Shown: piece after piece, positions 1 to 7,787 of the stretch
Position numbering within the stretch: the stretch's first letter is position 1
Layout: every line of letters starts with the position of its first letter
Assembly: GCA_964460985.1 (NCBI GenBank)
Contig: CAYWQX010000004.1
Span: 33,378 to 97,377 of the forward strand
DNA length: 64,000 nt
Reading direction: 5' to 3'
From: CAZABG01 sp964460985
Lineage (GTDB): Bacteria > Chlamydiota > Chlamydiia > Chlamydiales > Parachlamydiaceae
The notes under the pieces: model-generated
The model's database searches: none
What the model was told of the DNA's origin: nothing
What the model saw: only the letters and a program-made list of their open reading frames with translations
Program-made: the position numbers and the translations under genes

Positions 1-579
1 CTTCACGCCTTGGATATTACTGAAGATCTTTTCGAAGGGGTCAAACATATCCATCTCGAAGGATACTCTCTTTATGATGTTCCTATGGTTGAAAAAGCCA
101 TGAAAATGGCCAAAGAGCATGGGGCGACCATTTCACTGGACCTTTCAAGCTTTGAAATCGTTCGAAAACATAGAGAAACGCTTCTTAGACTTATTGAAAA
201 GTATGTCGATATTGTTTTTTGCAATGAATTGGAAGCCAAAGAGCTAATTCATGAAAAGCCTGAACAAGCGGCGATGAAAATTTCCAGTTTAAGAAATATC
301 GCCTGCGTGCCGGTGGGAGAAGAGGGGGCTTATGTAGCCAAAAAAGGGATCGTGGAACATGTTCCAACCGTCCCTAAAGTGATCGTTGACTCAACCGGCG
401 CGGGCGATCTTTTTGCGTCAGGTTTCCTGCATGGGTATTTAAAAGGCGTTCCCTTAAATGTAGCTGCTTCCTGGGGGCACTTAACCGGAGGGGCGGTCAT
501 TGAAGTGATCGGAGCTGAAATACCGGACGAGATGTGGACACGTATTAAGGACGTTATGCAGATAACTGAAAATCAATAG
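1..579 (+). CDS. PfkB-family carbohydrate kinase, C-terminal part (5' end outside window)
   Basis: The frame is open from base 1, so the TTG at 10 is only an internal codon and the gene starts upstream of the window. The visible ~190 residues match the second half of a ribokinase/PfkB-type sugar or nucleoside kinase. The signature DSTGAGD lies at 388-408; its last Asp is the family's catalytic base and the GAG turn forms the anion hole for ATP phosphates. The substrate cannot be told from this half; a ribokinase-, fructokinase- or adenosine kinase-like enzyme is possible. It converges on uvrB with only 3 bases between the two stops, so no separate terminator is evident. Family is confident, substrate unknown. 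Confidence 0.85.
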   Translation, partial: LHALDITEDLFEGVKHIHLEGYSLYDVPMVEKAMKMAKEHGATISLDLSSFEIVRKHRETLLRLIEKYVDIVFCNELEAKELIHEKPEQAAMKISSLRNIACVPVGEEGAYVAKKGIVEHVPTVPKVIVDSTGAGDLFASGFLHGYLKGVPLNVAASWGHLTGGAVIEVIGAEIPDEMWTRIKDVMQITENQ

Positions 580-582
580 TTA

Positions 583-2583
583 TTAAGCCTGTCCGCCATA
601 GCGAAGGTCAAGCTCTTGGTATTGCCGCATCAAGTCTCTAAAATGGGCGGCATCTTCAAAACGCATCTCTTTGGCGGCCTTTTTCATTTCCGCTCGGTAG
701 AAACGAATTTTCTTTTGGATGTCATCCTCTGAGATCAAACGCTCCTCTCTTTTACCTTTCTTAGACTTTGATTTGGAGCCCTCTTCCTCTTGCAGCTCCA
801 TCAAAAGAGAAATCTCTTTCTTGATCGTTTTAGGAACAATGCCGTTTTTCTCGTTATAGGCAATCTGAATGGCCCTTCTTTTCTGGGTCACATCGATTGT
901 TTTTTGGATGGCGGAGGTGAGTTGATCGGCATACATGATGACACGCCCCTCGGAATTTCTCGCCGCTCTTCCGCACGTTTGAATAAGCGATGTCTCCGAC
1001 CTTAAAAATCCTTGTTTATCAGCATCTAAAATAACCACTAAAGCTACCTCAGGAATATCAAGACCCTCTCTTAGAAGATTAATTCCTACCAATACATCAA
1101 AACTCCCCTCTCTTAAATCGCGAATAATCTGCATTCTTTCAATGGTATCGATATCGGAGTGCAAATATTTGGCTTTCACGTTGAGCTCGGTTAAATACTT
1201 GGTCAGATCCTCCGCAAGACGCTTGGTTAGGGTCGTGACCAAGACGCGCTGTCCTTTTAAAGTAGTTTGACGAATCTCTTCCAGAGCATTGTCCAGCTGA
1301 TTTTGAGCGGGCCTGACTTCAATCGGAGGATCTAAAAGACCGGTCGGTCTAATCACCTGCTCGATCACCTCGCCGCCGGCCTCCTCAACCTCCCATTTGT
1401 CGGGAGTAGCTGAGACATAGACCACCTGATTAAAAAGGCGATAGGTCTCTTCAAACTTGAGCGGACGGTTATCATAAGCTGAGGGAAGTCTAAATCCAAA
1501 ATCAACCAGAGCCTGTTTTCTCGCTCTATCTCCGTTATACATAGCATGCAGCTGAGGCACTGTCTGATGGGATTCATCGATGATCATCAAAAAATCTTTA
1601 GGAAAATAATCAATCAGGCACGGTGGAGGATCGCCCGGTTTCCTTTGAGAGAAGTGTCTGGAGTAGTTTTCAATCCCTTTGCAAAAACCGACTTCCTTGA
1701 TCATCTCAAGATCGTAGTTGGTTCTCTCCCAAATCCTCTGCTTCTCAATATACTTCTCTTCTTTCTCGTAAAATTTGACTCTTTCTTGAAGTTCCGCTTT
1801 GATAGTCTCTTGAGCGTGATTTCTAATCTCTTCGGGAGTGACATAGTGGGAGCTTGGATAAATCACAAGGCTGGCAAGTTTTTGGCGCGTTTTTCCGGTT
1901 AAAGGATCGATTTCTGAAATTTGATCCACCTCATCGCCAAACATCTCGATCCGATAAGCCAAATCTTCTTCGTAGGCAGGATAGATGTCGATCACATCCC
2001 CTCTTACACGGAATGTAGATCTGTAAAAATCAAAGTCGTTTCTTTTATACTGCATGTCGACAAGATGCATGAGGATTTCGTCCCGTCTTTTCTCTTTGCC
2101 GGCTTCAATCTGTAAAACCATCCCCTTATAGTATTCCGGAGATCCCAAACCATAGATGCAAGAGACAGAGGCTACGATCAGGACATCTTCCCTTTCTAAA
2201 AGAGAGCGTGTAGCAGAAAGGCGCAACTTGTCGATCTGATCGTTGATCGCAAAATCTTTTTCGATATAGGTGTCCGAGCGGGCAATATAGGCTTCAGGCT
2301 GATAAAAATCGTAATAGGAGACAAAATATTCGACGGCATTATGGGGGAAAAATCCTTTAAACTCTTGATAGAGCTGAGCGGCTAAGGTTTTATTGTGTGC
2401 AAGAACTAAGGTGGGCCTATTGAACTGTTGAACGACATTCGCCATGGTAAAGGTTTTCCCGGAGCCGGTAATCCCAAGTAAAACTTGCGATTTTTTTCCC
2501 GCTTCCAAGCCTGAAACCAGCTTGGATATAGCTTCCGGCTGATCTCCCATCGGTTTAAAGTCTGTTACAAGCTTAAACGGCAT
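583..2583 (-). CDS. uvrB: Excinuclease ABC subunit B (UvrB)
   Basis: UvrB is the damage-verifying helicase of nucleotide excision repair; it is loaded by UvrA and recruits UvrC. The 666 residues are the usual length. Seen: Walker A GITGSGKT near residue 40, the aromatic beta-hairpin segment (YYDFYQPEAY) that clamps DNA near residue 90, Walker B with DESH near residue 338, helicase motif VI with QTCGRAARN near residue 537, and a C-terminal UVR coiled-coil motif (MRFEDAAHFRD) that binds UvrC. The start overlaps the end of trpS by 11 bases on the same strand, so the two are probably co-transcribed. The trpS-uvrB pair matches CT585-CT586 of C. trachomatis. Confidence 0.98.
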   Translation of the reverse strand: MPFKLVTDFKPMGDQPEAISKLVSGLEAGKKSQVLLGITGSGKTFTMANVVQQFNRPTLVLAHNKTLAAQLYQEFKGFFPHNAVEYFVSYYDFYQPEAYIARSDTYIEKDFAINDQIDKLRLSATRSLLEREDVLIVASVSCIYGLGSPEYYKGMVLQIEAGKEKRRDEILMHLVDMQYKRNDFDFYRSTFRVRGDVIDIYPAYEEDLAYRIEMFGDEVDQISEIDPLTGKTRQKLASLVIYPSSHYVTPEEIRNHAQETIKAELQERVKFYEKEEKYIEKQRIWERTNYDLEMIKEVGFCKGIENYSRHFSQRKPGDPPPCLIDYFPKDFLMIIDESHQTVPQLHAMYNGDRARKQALVDFGFRLPSAYDNRPLKFEETYRLFNQVVYVSATPDKWEVEEAGGEVIEQVIRPTGLLDPPIEVRPAQNQLDNALEEIRQTTLKGQRVLVTTLTKRLAEDLTKYLTELNVKAKYLHSDIDTIERMQIIRDLREGSFDVLVGINLLREGLDIPEVALVVILDADKQGFLRSETSLIQTCGRAARNSEGRVIMYADQLTSAIQKTIDVTQKRRAIQIAYNEKNGIVPKTIKKEISLLMELQEEEGSKSKSKKGKREERLISEDDIQKKIRFYRAEMKKAAKEMRFEDAAHFRDLMRQYQELDLRYGGQA

Positions 2584-3613
2584 CCCGGGCTATCCTGCTT
2601 ATTTTATTCCAGGTTCCGGATAAGCCCATGACACTCTTCATCTCTTTGAGCGTTTGGTTGGAAAGCTCTATCATTTTCAAAGTGCCTTCATAAATCACTT
2701 TTTCAACTAGCCCCTTTTCTTTCTCGATCAAAGCCCTTTTCTCACGTATCGGGTTTAAGAAATGCTCTAAGGACTCTTTTAAAGCCTCTTTGACCTCCAC
2801 ATCGGCGATGCTGCCTTCCCGATACCTTTTTTTCATCTCTTCCACTTGGGACTTGTTCGGATTAAAGACATCGTGATACATGAAAACGGGATTCCCTTCG
2901 ACGGTTCCCGGGACATTCGCATGGACACGGTTGGGATCGGTGTACATTCCCCTTACCCTTTTCTCAACCACTTTCGAATCATCGGATAAGAAAATACAGT
3001 TGTCCGCCGACTTGGACATCTTGCCTTTGCCATCGGTTCCAAGAAGGGTCGGAACCTCGCTTAAAAGGGCTTCGGGCATCGGGAAAAACTCTTCTCCATA
3101 GAGCTGATTGAATTTTCTCGCGATATCACGGGTCAGCTCTATATGGGCTTCATTATCTTTTCCGACAGGAACCAAATGAGCTTTCGGCATCAAAATGTCG
3201 GCCGATTGTAAAACAGGATAGCCAAGCAAGCCAAAAGGGACGCTATCAGGATCAAGGTGCGCATTTCTCGCCATCTCTTTTAAGCTCGGCAGATGGCTCA
3301 AACGGTTGACAGAGATCAGCATTTCAAAAAAAAGGTTCATCTCGTACACCGCGGGGCAGGCCGATTGCAAATAGATGGTCGATTTTTTAGGATCGATGCC
3401 GGATGCCAAATAGTCGATCACCATCTCTTTGATATGATCTCTGATTTTTAAAATATCTTCTTTGGTCGGCTTCGTGGTTAAAGTGTGTAAATCGGCAATA
3501 ATAAAATAGCACTCATACTCGTTTTGCAATTTTACCCGATTAGCAATCGAGCCTACATAATGGCCTAAATGGAGTTTTCCGGTGGGTCGATCCCCGGTCA
3601 GTATTCTTTTCAT
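2573..3613 (-). CDS. trpS: Tryptophan--tRNA ligase
   Basis: Class I aminoacyl-tRNA synthetase charging tRNA-Trp in the cytoplasm. The 346 residues are typical for a bacterial TrpS. The HIGH-type motif is seen as KLHLGHYVGS near residue 14, and the KMSKS loop as GKMSKS near residue 197. The DSVPFGLLGYPVLQSADIL stretch is the tryptophan and adenylate pocket region. It is upstream of uvrB on the minus strand and overlaps it by 11 bases. The start ATG lies 10 bases after the permease stop, so the permease, trpS and uvrB could form one transcript. Confidence 0.98.
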   Translation of the reverse strand: MKRILTGDRPTGKLHLGHYVGSIANRVKLQNEYECYFIIADLHTLTTKPTKEDILKIRDHIKEMVIDYLASGIDPKKSTIYLQSACPAVYEMNLFFEMLISVNRLSHLPSLKEMARNAHLDPDSVPFGLLGYPVLQSADILMPKAHLVPVGKDNEAHIELTRDIARKFNQLYGEEFFPMPEALLSEVPTLLGTDGKGKMSKSADNCIFLSDDSKVVEKRVRGMYTDPNRVHANVPGTVEGNPVFMYHDVFNPNKSQVEEMKKRYREGSIADVEVKEALKESLEHFLNPIREKRALIEKEKGLVEKVIYEGTLKMIELSNQTLKEMKSVMGLSGTWNKISRIARDAV

Positions 3614-3623
3614 AAGGTACTTC

Positions 3624-4790
3624 TTATAGTTGAAATAGGATAATGGCGATTGAGATGATACATGTCAAAATGAGAGCTGCCTCTCCGCCTGGAGCTTTAT
3701 AGGCCCCTTTTAACTTAAGAACCTTTCTTCCCCGATAAACCATCAAAGCGGGCATAAGGCACAAAAGGACGATCACCCCGTAGGTTCCGGCATACTCTAA
3801 GGCGGTTAAAAAGGCTCTCGGATTAATCCAAACGATTAAAGCGGGAGGCAAGAAGGTCAGGACATCCACAAACCAGGAAGGATGGCCCCATTTACGCATA
3901 TTGAGACCATCTGCCAAACAATCGGCAAGACTTAAAGAGACGCCTAAAAAGGAGGTGATGATGGCGAAAAAGGCAAAGAGCCTAGCCACTTCCTCAATCA
4001 TCGGCATCTCGAGCGTCTGAGTTAAAAGAAGAGCGCCATTGGAGCCGAGCTTATACCCTTTGGCCAAAACGTCTACGGGAATCACTCCCAAAGTCACCAC
4101 TTCCCATAAAAGATAGACCCCAAAAGGAATCAGGCTCCCGATAATCAAAGCCCTTTTAATCGCCTTCACATCGCGGTTTAAGTACTCGGTTAAGCTCGGG
4201 ATAATGATATGAAAACCAAAAGAGGTGGCAGCCACGCTTACAGCCATTGGCAGCGCTCCAAAATCGATGTTTTTAAGCTTTTCAATCTCGACGAAAGGGA
4301 GGACAGCCCCTACCATGATTAAAAATGAGATGGCAAGGCCCACCATAAGCGTTCGGTTTATAGCATCGACCGCATGAGCTCCCCTCATCACAAAATAGGC
4401 AAATAGAAGTAGGAGTGGCAAAAATCCGGCCCATTCAGGCATCATAAACCCGGTTAAAGACCTCACAAAATCGATCACAATCGGACCTGAACCGGCTAGG
4501 TAAGCGGTCATTAAGGCGTATAAAAGATAAAGGTATGCCCCCCAAGCAACAAATTCGCCGGCCGGCCCTAAGGTTCTTTTGGCCATAGAGATCATATTGG
4601 AGGTATTTTCAAACCAGAGGTTAACTTCCAAAATGAGAAAAGCGGTAAAGAGCATAAAAGCCCAGTAAAAGAAAAAAAGGAGCGCGGCAGGAAGAAAACC
4701 AGCCAATCCGGTCACCACCGGAAGGGCCAGCATCGCAGCTCCGATCGTCGTGCCAGCTACTAATAAAATCGCCCCTAAGCCTTTATTCAT
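3624..4790 (-). CDS. tyrP: Aromatic amino acid (tyrosine/tryptophan) permease, TyrP-like
   Basis: 388-residue polytopic membrane protein with about 11 hydrophobic segments. It opens with the family's first helix, GAILLVAGTTIGAAMLALP, typical of the hydroxy/aromatic amino acid permease family (TyrP, Mtr, TnaB), which imports Tyr or Trp with protons. Chlamydiae rely on such transporters because they take amino acids from the host. It lies directly upstream of trpS with a 10-base gap, suggesting co-transcription of a tryptophan-charging enzyme and an aromatic importer. Tryptophan as substrate is therefore attractive but not proven. Family confident, specificity uncertain. Confidence 0.85.
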   Translation of the reverse strand: MNKGLGAILLVAGTTIGAAMLALPVVTGLAGFLPAALLFFFYWAFMLFTAFLILEVNLWFENTSNMISMAKRTLGPAGEFVAWGAYLYLLYALMTAYLAGSGPIVIDFVRSLTGFMMPEWAGFLPLLLLFAYFVMRGAHAVDAINRTLMVGLAISFLIMVGAVLPFVEIEKLKNIDFGALPMAVSVAATSFGFHIIIPSLTEYLNRDVKAIKRALIIGSLIPFGVYLLWEVVTLGVIPVDVLAKGYKLGSNGALLLTQTLEMPMIEEVARLFAFFAIITSFLGVSLSLADCLADGLNMRKWGHPSWFVDVLTFLPPALIVWINPRAFLTALEYAGTYGVIVLLCLMPALMVYRGRKVLKLKGAYKAPGGEAALILTCIISIAIILFQL

Positions 4791-4907
4791 GGAATTTTTA
4801 TAGATAATTCTAGAGTAAATGTAAAGAAGTTATTTACGATCCAATAAGATCTAATTAACATTATAATTTTTATTAATTTATAACAATCTTTTTGATAAAC
4901 TCTTAGC

Positions 4908-6041
4908 ATGCAAGTATCATCTTATTTAAATTACGGCCAATTGTCTCTTCCGAAAGATGTAGCTAGCTCTTGTTTAGCTTATCTTATTAATGATCCTGCG
5001 GCCATCTTTTCGCTCAGATCCTGCAATAGAAGCTGGAAAGCTCTCATCCAGGAATACCTTGAAAACAACAAAATCTATAAATTTTCCTTTCACATCTTAA
5101 GTAATTTTCAGAAGGGAAGTTATTTTTGCGATAGACAAGCGAACTATGTGGAAGGCGATTTTTATCTCACCCGCGCCAAAATAAAAGATCATGATGGTGA
5201 AACTTACACCCGCATTATCCACCTTGTACCCGATAAAGATAAATTTTTGGTCTATAACAATCTTTTTGACTATAAAACTCATCCTTTAACCCAACAGATG
5301 ACGGCCGATTGCGGCTTTCATTTGGGTGAAAAAAAGAGCCGGACCTGCACTTTTCTTGGCAGCTCTTATACCCTTGATTACAGCACGCAATCGATTACAC
5401 GCGTTTCAAGCGGAGAAACAACTCCATTACCTCTTAAAAAGGTGAACGACATCGATCAAAAAGGGCATTATCTCATCGCCGCAACTGAGAGCGGACTTGT
5501 TTTTTGGGACACGGTGTCTCAAAAAGTATCGCACATCTTGCGCTCGCAAAAATGGACTCGTATCGCAGTTAATCAAACCCAAGTTCAAGGCTTTTGTCCG
5601 GAAGAGTTCGAAGGGGCAGGCGGCCTCAGAACCCTTGAATTTGGCCTCAGCCACTCTAAGCCAAGCCTTTATGATCAATATGAAGTTTTAAACCGGCTCA
5701 AAAAAATGGAAAAAGTCGCCCGCGCCATCGGCGGATTTTTCAAAAGACTGGGCGTTGGCTTTATTGGCGGCGGCGTAATTATCATCAATCTCATTAGAAG
5801 TTTCCCCAAGCCTGCGATCATTATTCCCCCTGCTTTGTTCGCCTTATCTTTTCCGGCCTTGGGGTTAATAGTTGGCGCATCCCTTCTTTGGGTAGGCCTT
5901 CTTTTAGTGCTAGGCGTTGCCATCACAGCCGCTCTTATTATAGGAGGAATCGTACTTGGCGTTATGATCCCTTGCGCGATTATGCACGCCTGCAAGATGA
6001 TCTCTGACGCCGATTTTAAACTTAACTCTCAGGATTATTAA
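4908..6041 (+). CDS. F-box-like protein with hydrophobic C-terminus (paralogue 1)
   Basis: 377 residues, first of three tandem paralogues. Residues ~14-50 (LPKDVASSCLAYL.. RSCNRSWKALI) have the spacing of an F-box, the eukaryotic ~45-residue motif that binds Skp1 in SCF ubiquitin ligases. A middle region (residues ~170-235) contains KVNDIDQKGHYLIAATESGL, a beta-propeller-like strand pattern also seen in the two next genes. Residues ~280-360 form a Gly/Ile/Val-rich hydrophobic block of several membrane-spanning segments. No N-terminal signal peptide is visible. I infer a secreted effector that inserts in a host-derived membrane and displays the F-box to host cytosol. The upstream 117 bases are very AT-rich. 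The ATG at 4908 has no clear Shine-Dalgarno. Confidence 0.7.
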   Translation: MQVSSYLNYGQLSLPKDVASSCLAYLINDPAAIFSLRSCNRSWKALIQEYLENNKIYKFSFHILSNFQKGSYFCDRQANYVEGDFYLTRAKIKDHDGETYTRIIHLVPDKDKFLVYNNLFDYKTHPLTQQMTADCGFHLGEKKSRTCTFLGSSYTLDYSTQSITRVSSGETTPLPLKKVNDIDQKGHYLIAATESGLVFWDTVSQKVSHILRSQKWTRIAVNQTQVQGFCPEEFEGAGGLRTLEFGLSHSKPSLYDQYEVLNRLKKMEKVARAIGGFFKRLGVGFIGGGVIIINLIRSFPKPAIIIPPALFALSFPALGLIVGASLLWVGLLLVLGVAITAALIIGGIVLGVMIPCAIMHACKMISDADFKLNSQDY

Positions 6042-6042
6042 A

Positions 6043-6924
6043 ATGACTGTTGAAGCCACTTTTTTAAGCATACCAACTGATGTACGGGGAGAAATTTTTA
6101 AGTGGCTCCCCTTAAAAGAGCAAGGGAGGACAGCGCAAGTGTGCAAACAAATGCAAAAGGAAATCCTCTCCTTCCCGGTTCATCAAACGGTCCACAAAGC
6201 CTTAAACAATGTCTCTTTAAGATCCTACACACTAGTTTCAAAGCACAACGACAACCAGCTTCAGCCAACTTTTAGTCATAGCACCGCTTCGTCAAGAAAT
6301 TTTTCTTTTGCTAAAGGGTCGATTCAAGCGAAACATTCTTACTCAAAAGACACTCTAACCCTTTCTAAAAATAACAAAATAACTCATACCTTTACAAAGG
6401 TCAACGACACCGCTTCTTTTGGAAACTATCTTTTTATCGCGAAAGAAGAAGGGCTTATGATCCTAGACCCTTCCACGATGAAATCGACCGTCTTGGCCTC
6501 CCTCACCTTTCAAAGGCTTCACACCGATGAAAAAACAGGGAGAGTCTACGGTTTGAAAGACTCCCATTACCAGATCCTTGATTTCAGCTCCCCCGAAGCA
6601 AAGTCTCATTTAAAGGATTTTCCTTTTGTGAATGGTTTAATAAAAACCGCTGAAAAAATAAAAAAATGGGGTGCCCGTTTTATAGAAGGCTTTGTTTTCG
6701 GATTTAAAACCCCTTTCCGAGTGACGAACAAGTTTATAGTGGGAGGTACTCTCGCGGGTGGTATGATCGGCATGTTTGTCGTTAAAGCAATAACCGTTTC
6801 CCTGATCGCTGCCGCCATACAAACTCTTATAATACCACTCACTTTGATTGGATTTTACCTTACTCTAAGTCTTACAATGGGCGTCGTATTCGGTATTATG
6901 AACTCTATCAGTCCATTTGTTTGA
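6043..6924 (+). CDS. F-box-like protein with hydrophobic C-terminus (paralogue 2)
   Basis: 293 residues, starting one base after paralogue 1 stops, so the genes are translationally close. The F-box-like stretch covers residues ~6-42 (SIPTDVRGEIFKWL.. AQVCKQMQKEIL), with the Leu/Ile-Pro and Cys-Lys positions typical of the motif. Residues ~120-180 carry FGNYLFIAKEEGLMILD and a following strand block closely matching paralogue 3. Residues ~205-293 hold two to three long hydrophobic segments with a Gly-rich turn (IVGGTLAGGMIGM). It is shorter than paralogue 1, mainly in the central region. Function is unknown; F-box adaptor at a host membrane is an inference. Confidence 0.7.
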   Translation: MTVEATFLSIPTDVRGEIFKWLPLKEQGRTAQVCKQMQKEILSFPVHQTVHKALNNVSLRSYTLVSKHNDNQLQPTFSHSTASSRNFSFAKGSIQAKHSYSKDTLTLSKNNKITHTFTKVNDTASFGNYLFIAKEEGLMILDPSTMKSTVLASLTFQRLHTDEKTGRVYGLKDSHYQILDFSSPEAKSHLKDFPFVNGLIKTAEKIKKWGARFIEGFVFGFKTPFRVTNKFIVGGTLAGGMIGMFVVKAITVSLIAAAIQTLIIPLTLIGFYLTLSLTMGVVFGIMNSISPFV

Positions 6925-6928
6925 ATTC

Positions 6929-7750
6929 ATGACGATAACAACCGTTCCCGCTGATATTCACGGTCTTATTTTTGGATGCCTCGAATTGCACGACTTAGGC
7001 AGGCTCGCTCAATGCTGTAAATTTCTTCGCTCTTATCTGATTAAGAATCATCCGAAATACTCCACCGTTTTTTCATCTGTGAAACATTTGAACGAAAGAA
7101 AATATGTCATCCAAAAGTATTCTTCCGAATCGGCTCATTTCAAATTTTTCATCAATGAAAATCAGTTTCTATTGCCCTCAGGAGCCCTTCGGGTCAATAG
7201 CCCTTATAGAGGGTATGTATACAGCGATTTCTCTAGTTGCGTTTTAGGGAAAATAATAGAGGTTAAAGACAAAAAGATAGAGCTCTTTTATATACCCGAG
7301 ATCCTCAGCATTAGCGATTCTAACCATCTTAAAGTAACCTTTAAAGGTGTAAGAGATATCGCTTTTTTCGGAAACCGGTTGTTTATTGCCAAAGAACAAG
7401 GTTTGATGGCTTTAGACATCGACACGCTACACACGACTGTTTTTGCCTCTTTAAAGTACACAAGACTTTCTAGCGACCTTGCTTCCGGGCTTCTTTATGG
7501 TCTTCCTGATTTTAATAGCCCGGTTGATGTCATTGATTTTGCAAATAAAGAGGCTCGTACGTTTATTTCAGACAATCCCTTCATTGATAAAGTATTGGAA
7601 GGGGCTAAGAGTGTTACGTTTTCAGCAGTTACTGCTATACTCGCCTTCTCGAATCCGATCGGGTTAGCTTTCCTAGGAGGGTTATTCGTCGCTTTAGTGG
7701 TTATTGGAATACAGCTATCTTTTTTTTACCCTAGTAGCAACGGGTGGTAG
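6929..7750 (+). CDS. F-box-like protein with hydrophobic C-terminus (paralogue 3)
   Basis: 273 residues from the ATG at 6929. A TTG at 6917 would also be in frame, but the ATG four bases after the previous stop gives an N-terminus (MTITTVPADI) aligned with paralogue 2 (MTVEATFLSIPTDV). The F-box-like region is residues ~6-42 (VPADIHGLIFGCL.. AQCCKFLRSYL). The shared block FGNRLFIAKEQGLMALD is near residue 147. The hydrophobic tail is shortened to about 40 residues and ends abruptly after an aromatic/Ser-rich end, so the gene may be 3'-truncated compared with paralogue 2. It converges on the polysaccharide cluster with a 37-base gap. Confidence 0.65.
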   Translation: MTITTVPADIHGLIFGCLELHDLGRLAQCCKFLRSYLIKNHPKYSTVFSSVKHLNERKYVIQKYSSESAHFKFFINENQFLLPSGALRVNSPYRGYVYSDFSSCVLGKIIEVKDKKIELFYIPEILSISDSNHLKVTFKGVRDIAFFGNRLFIAKEQGLMALDIDTLHTTVFASLKYTRLSSDLASGLLYGLPDFNSPVDVIDFANKEARTFISDNPFIDKVLEGAKSVTFSAVTAILAFSNPIGLAFLGGLFVALVVIGIQLSFFYPSSNGW

Positions 7751-7787
7751 CTTGATTGAGATTTTAGCCTAGAGTTCTATTTGCACC

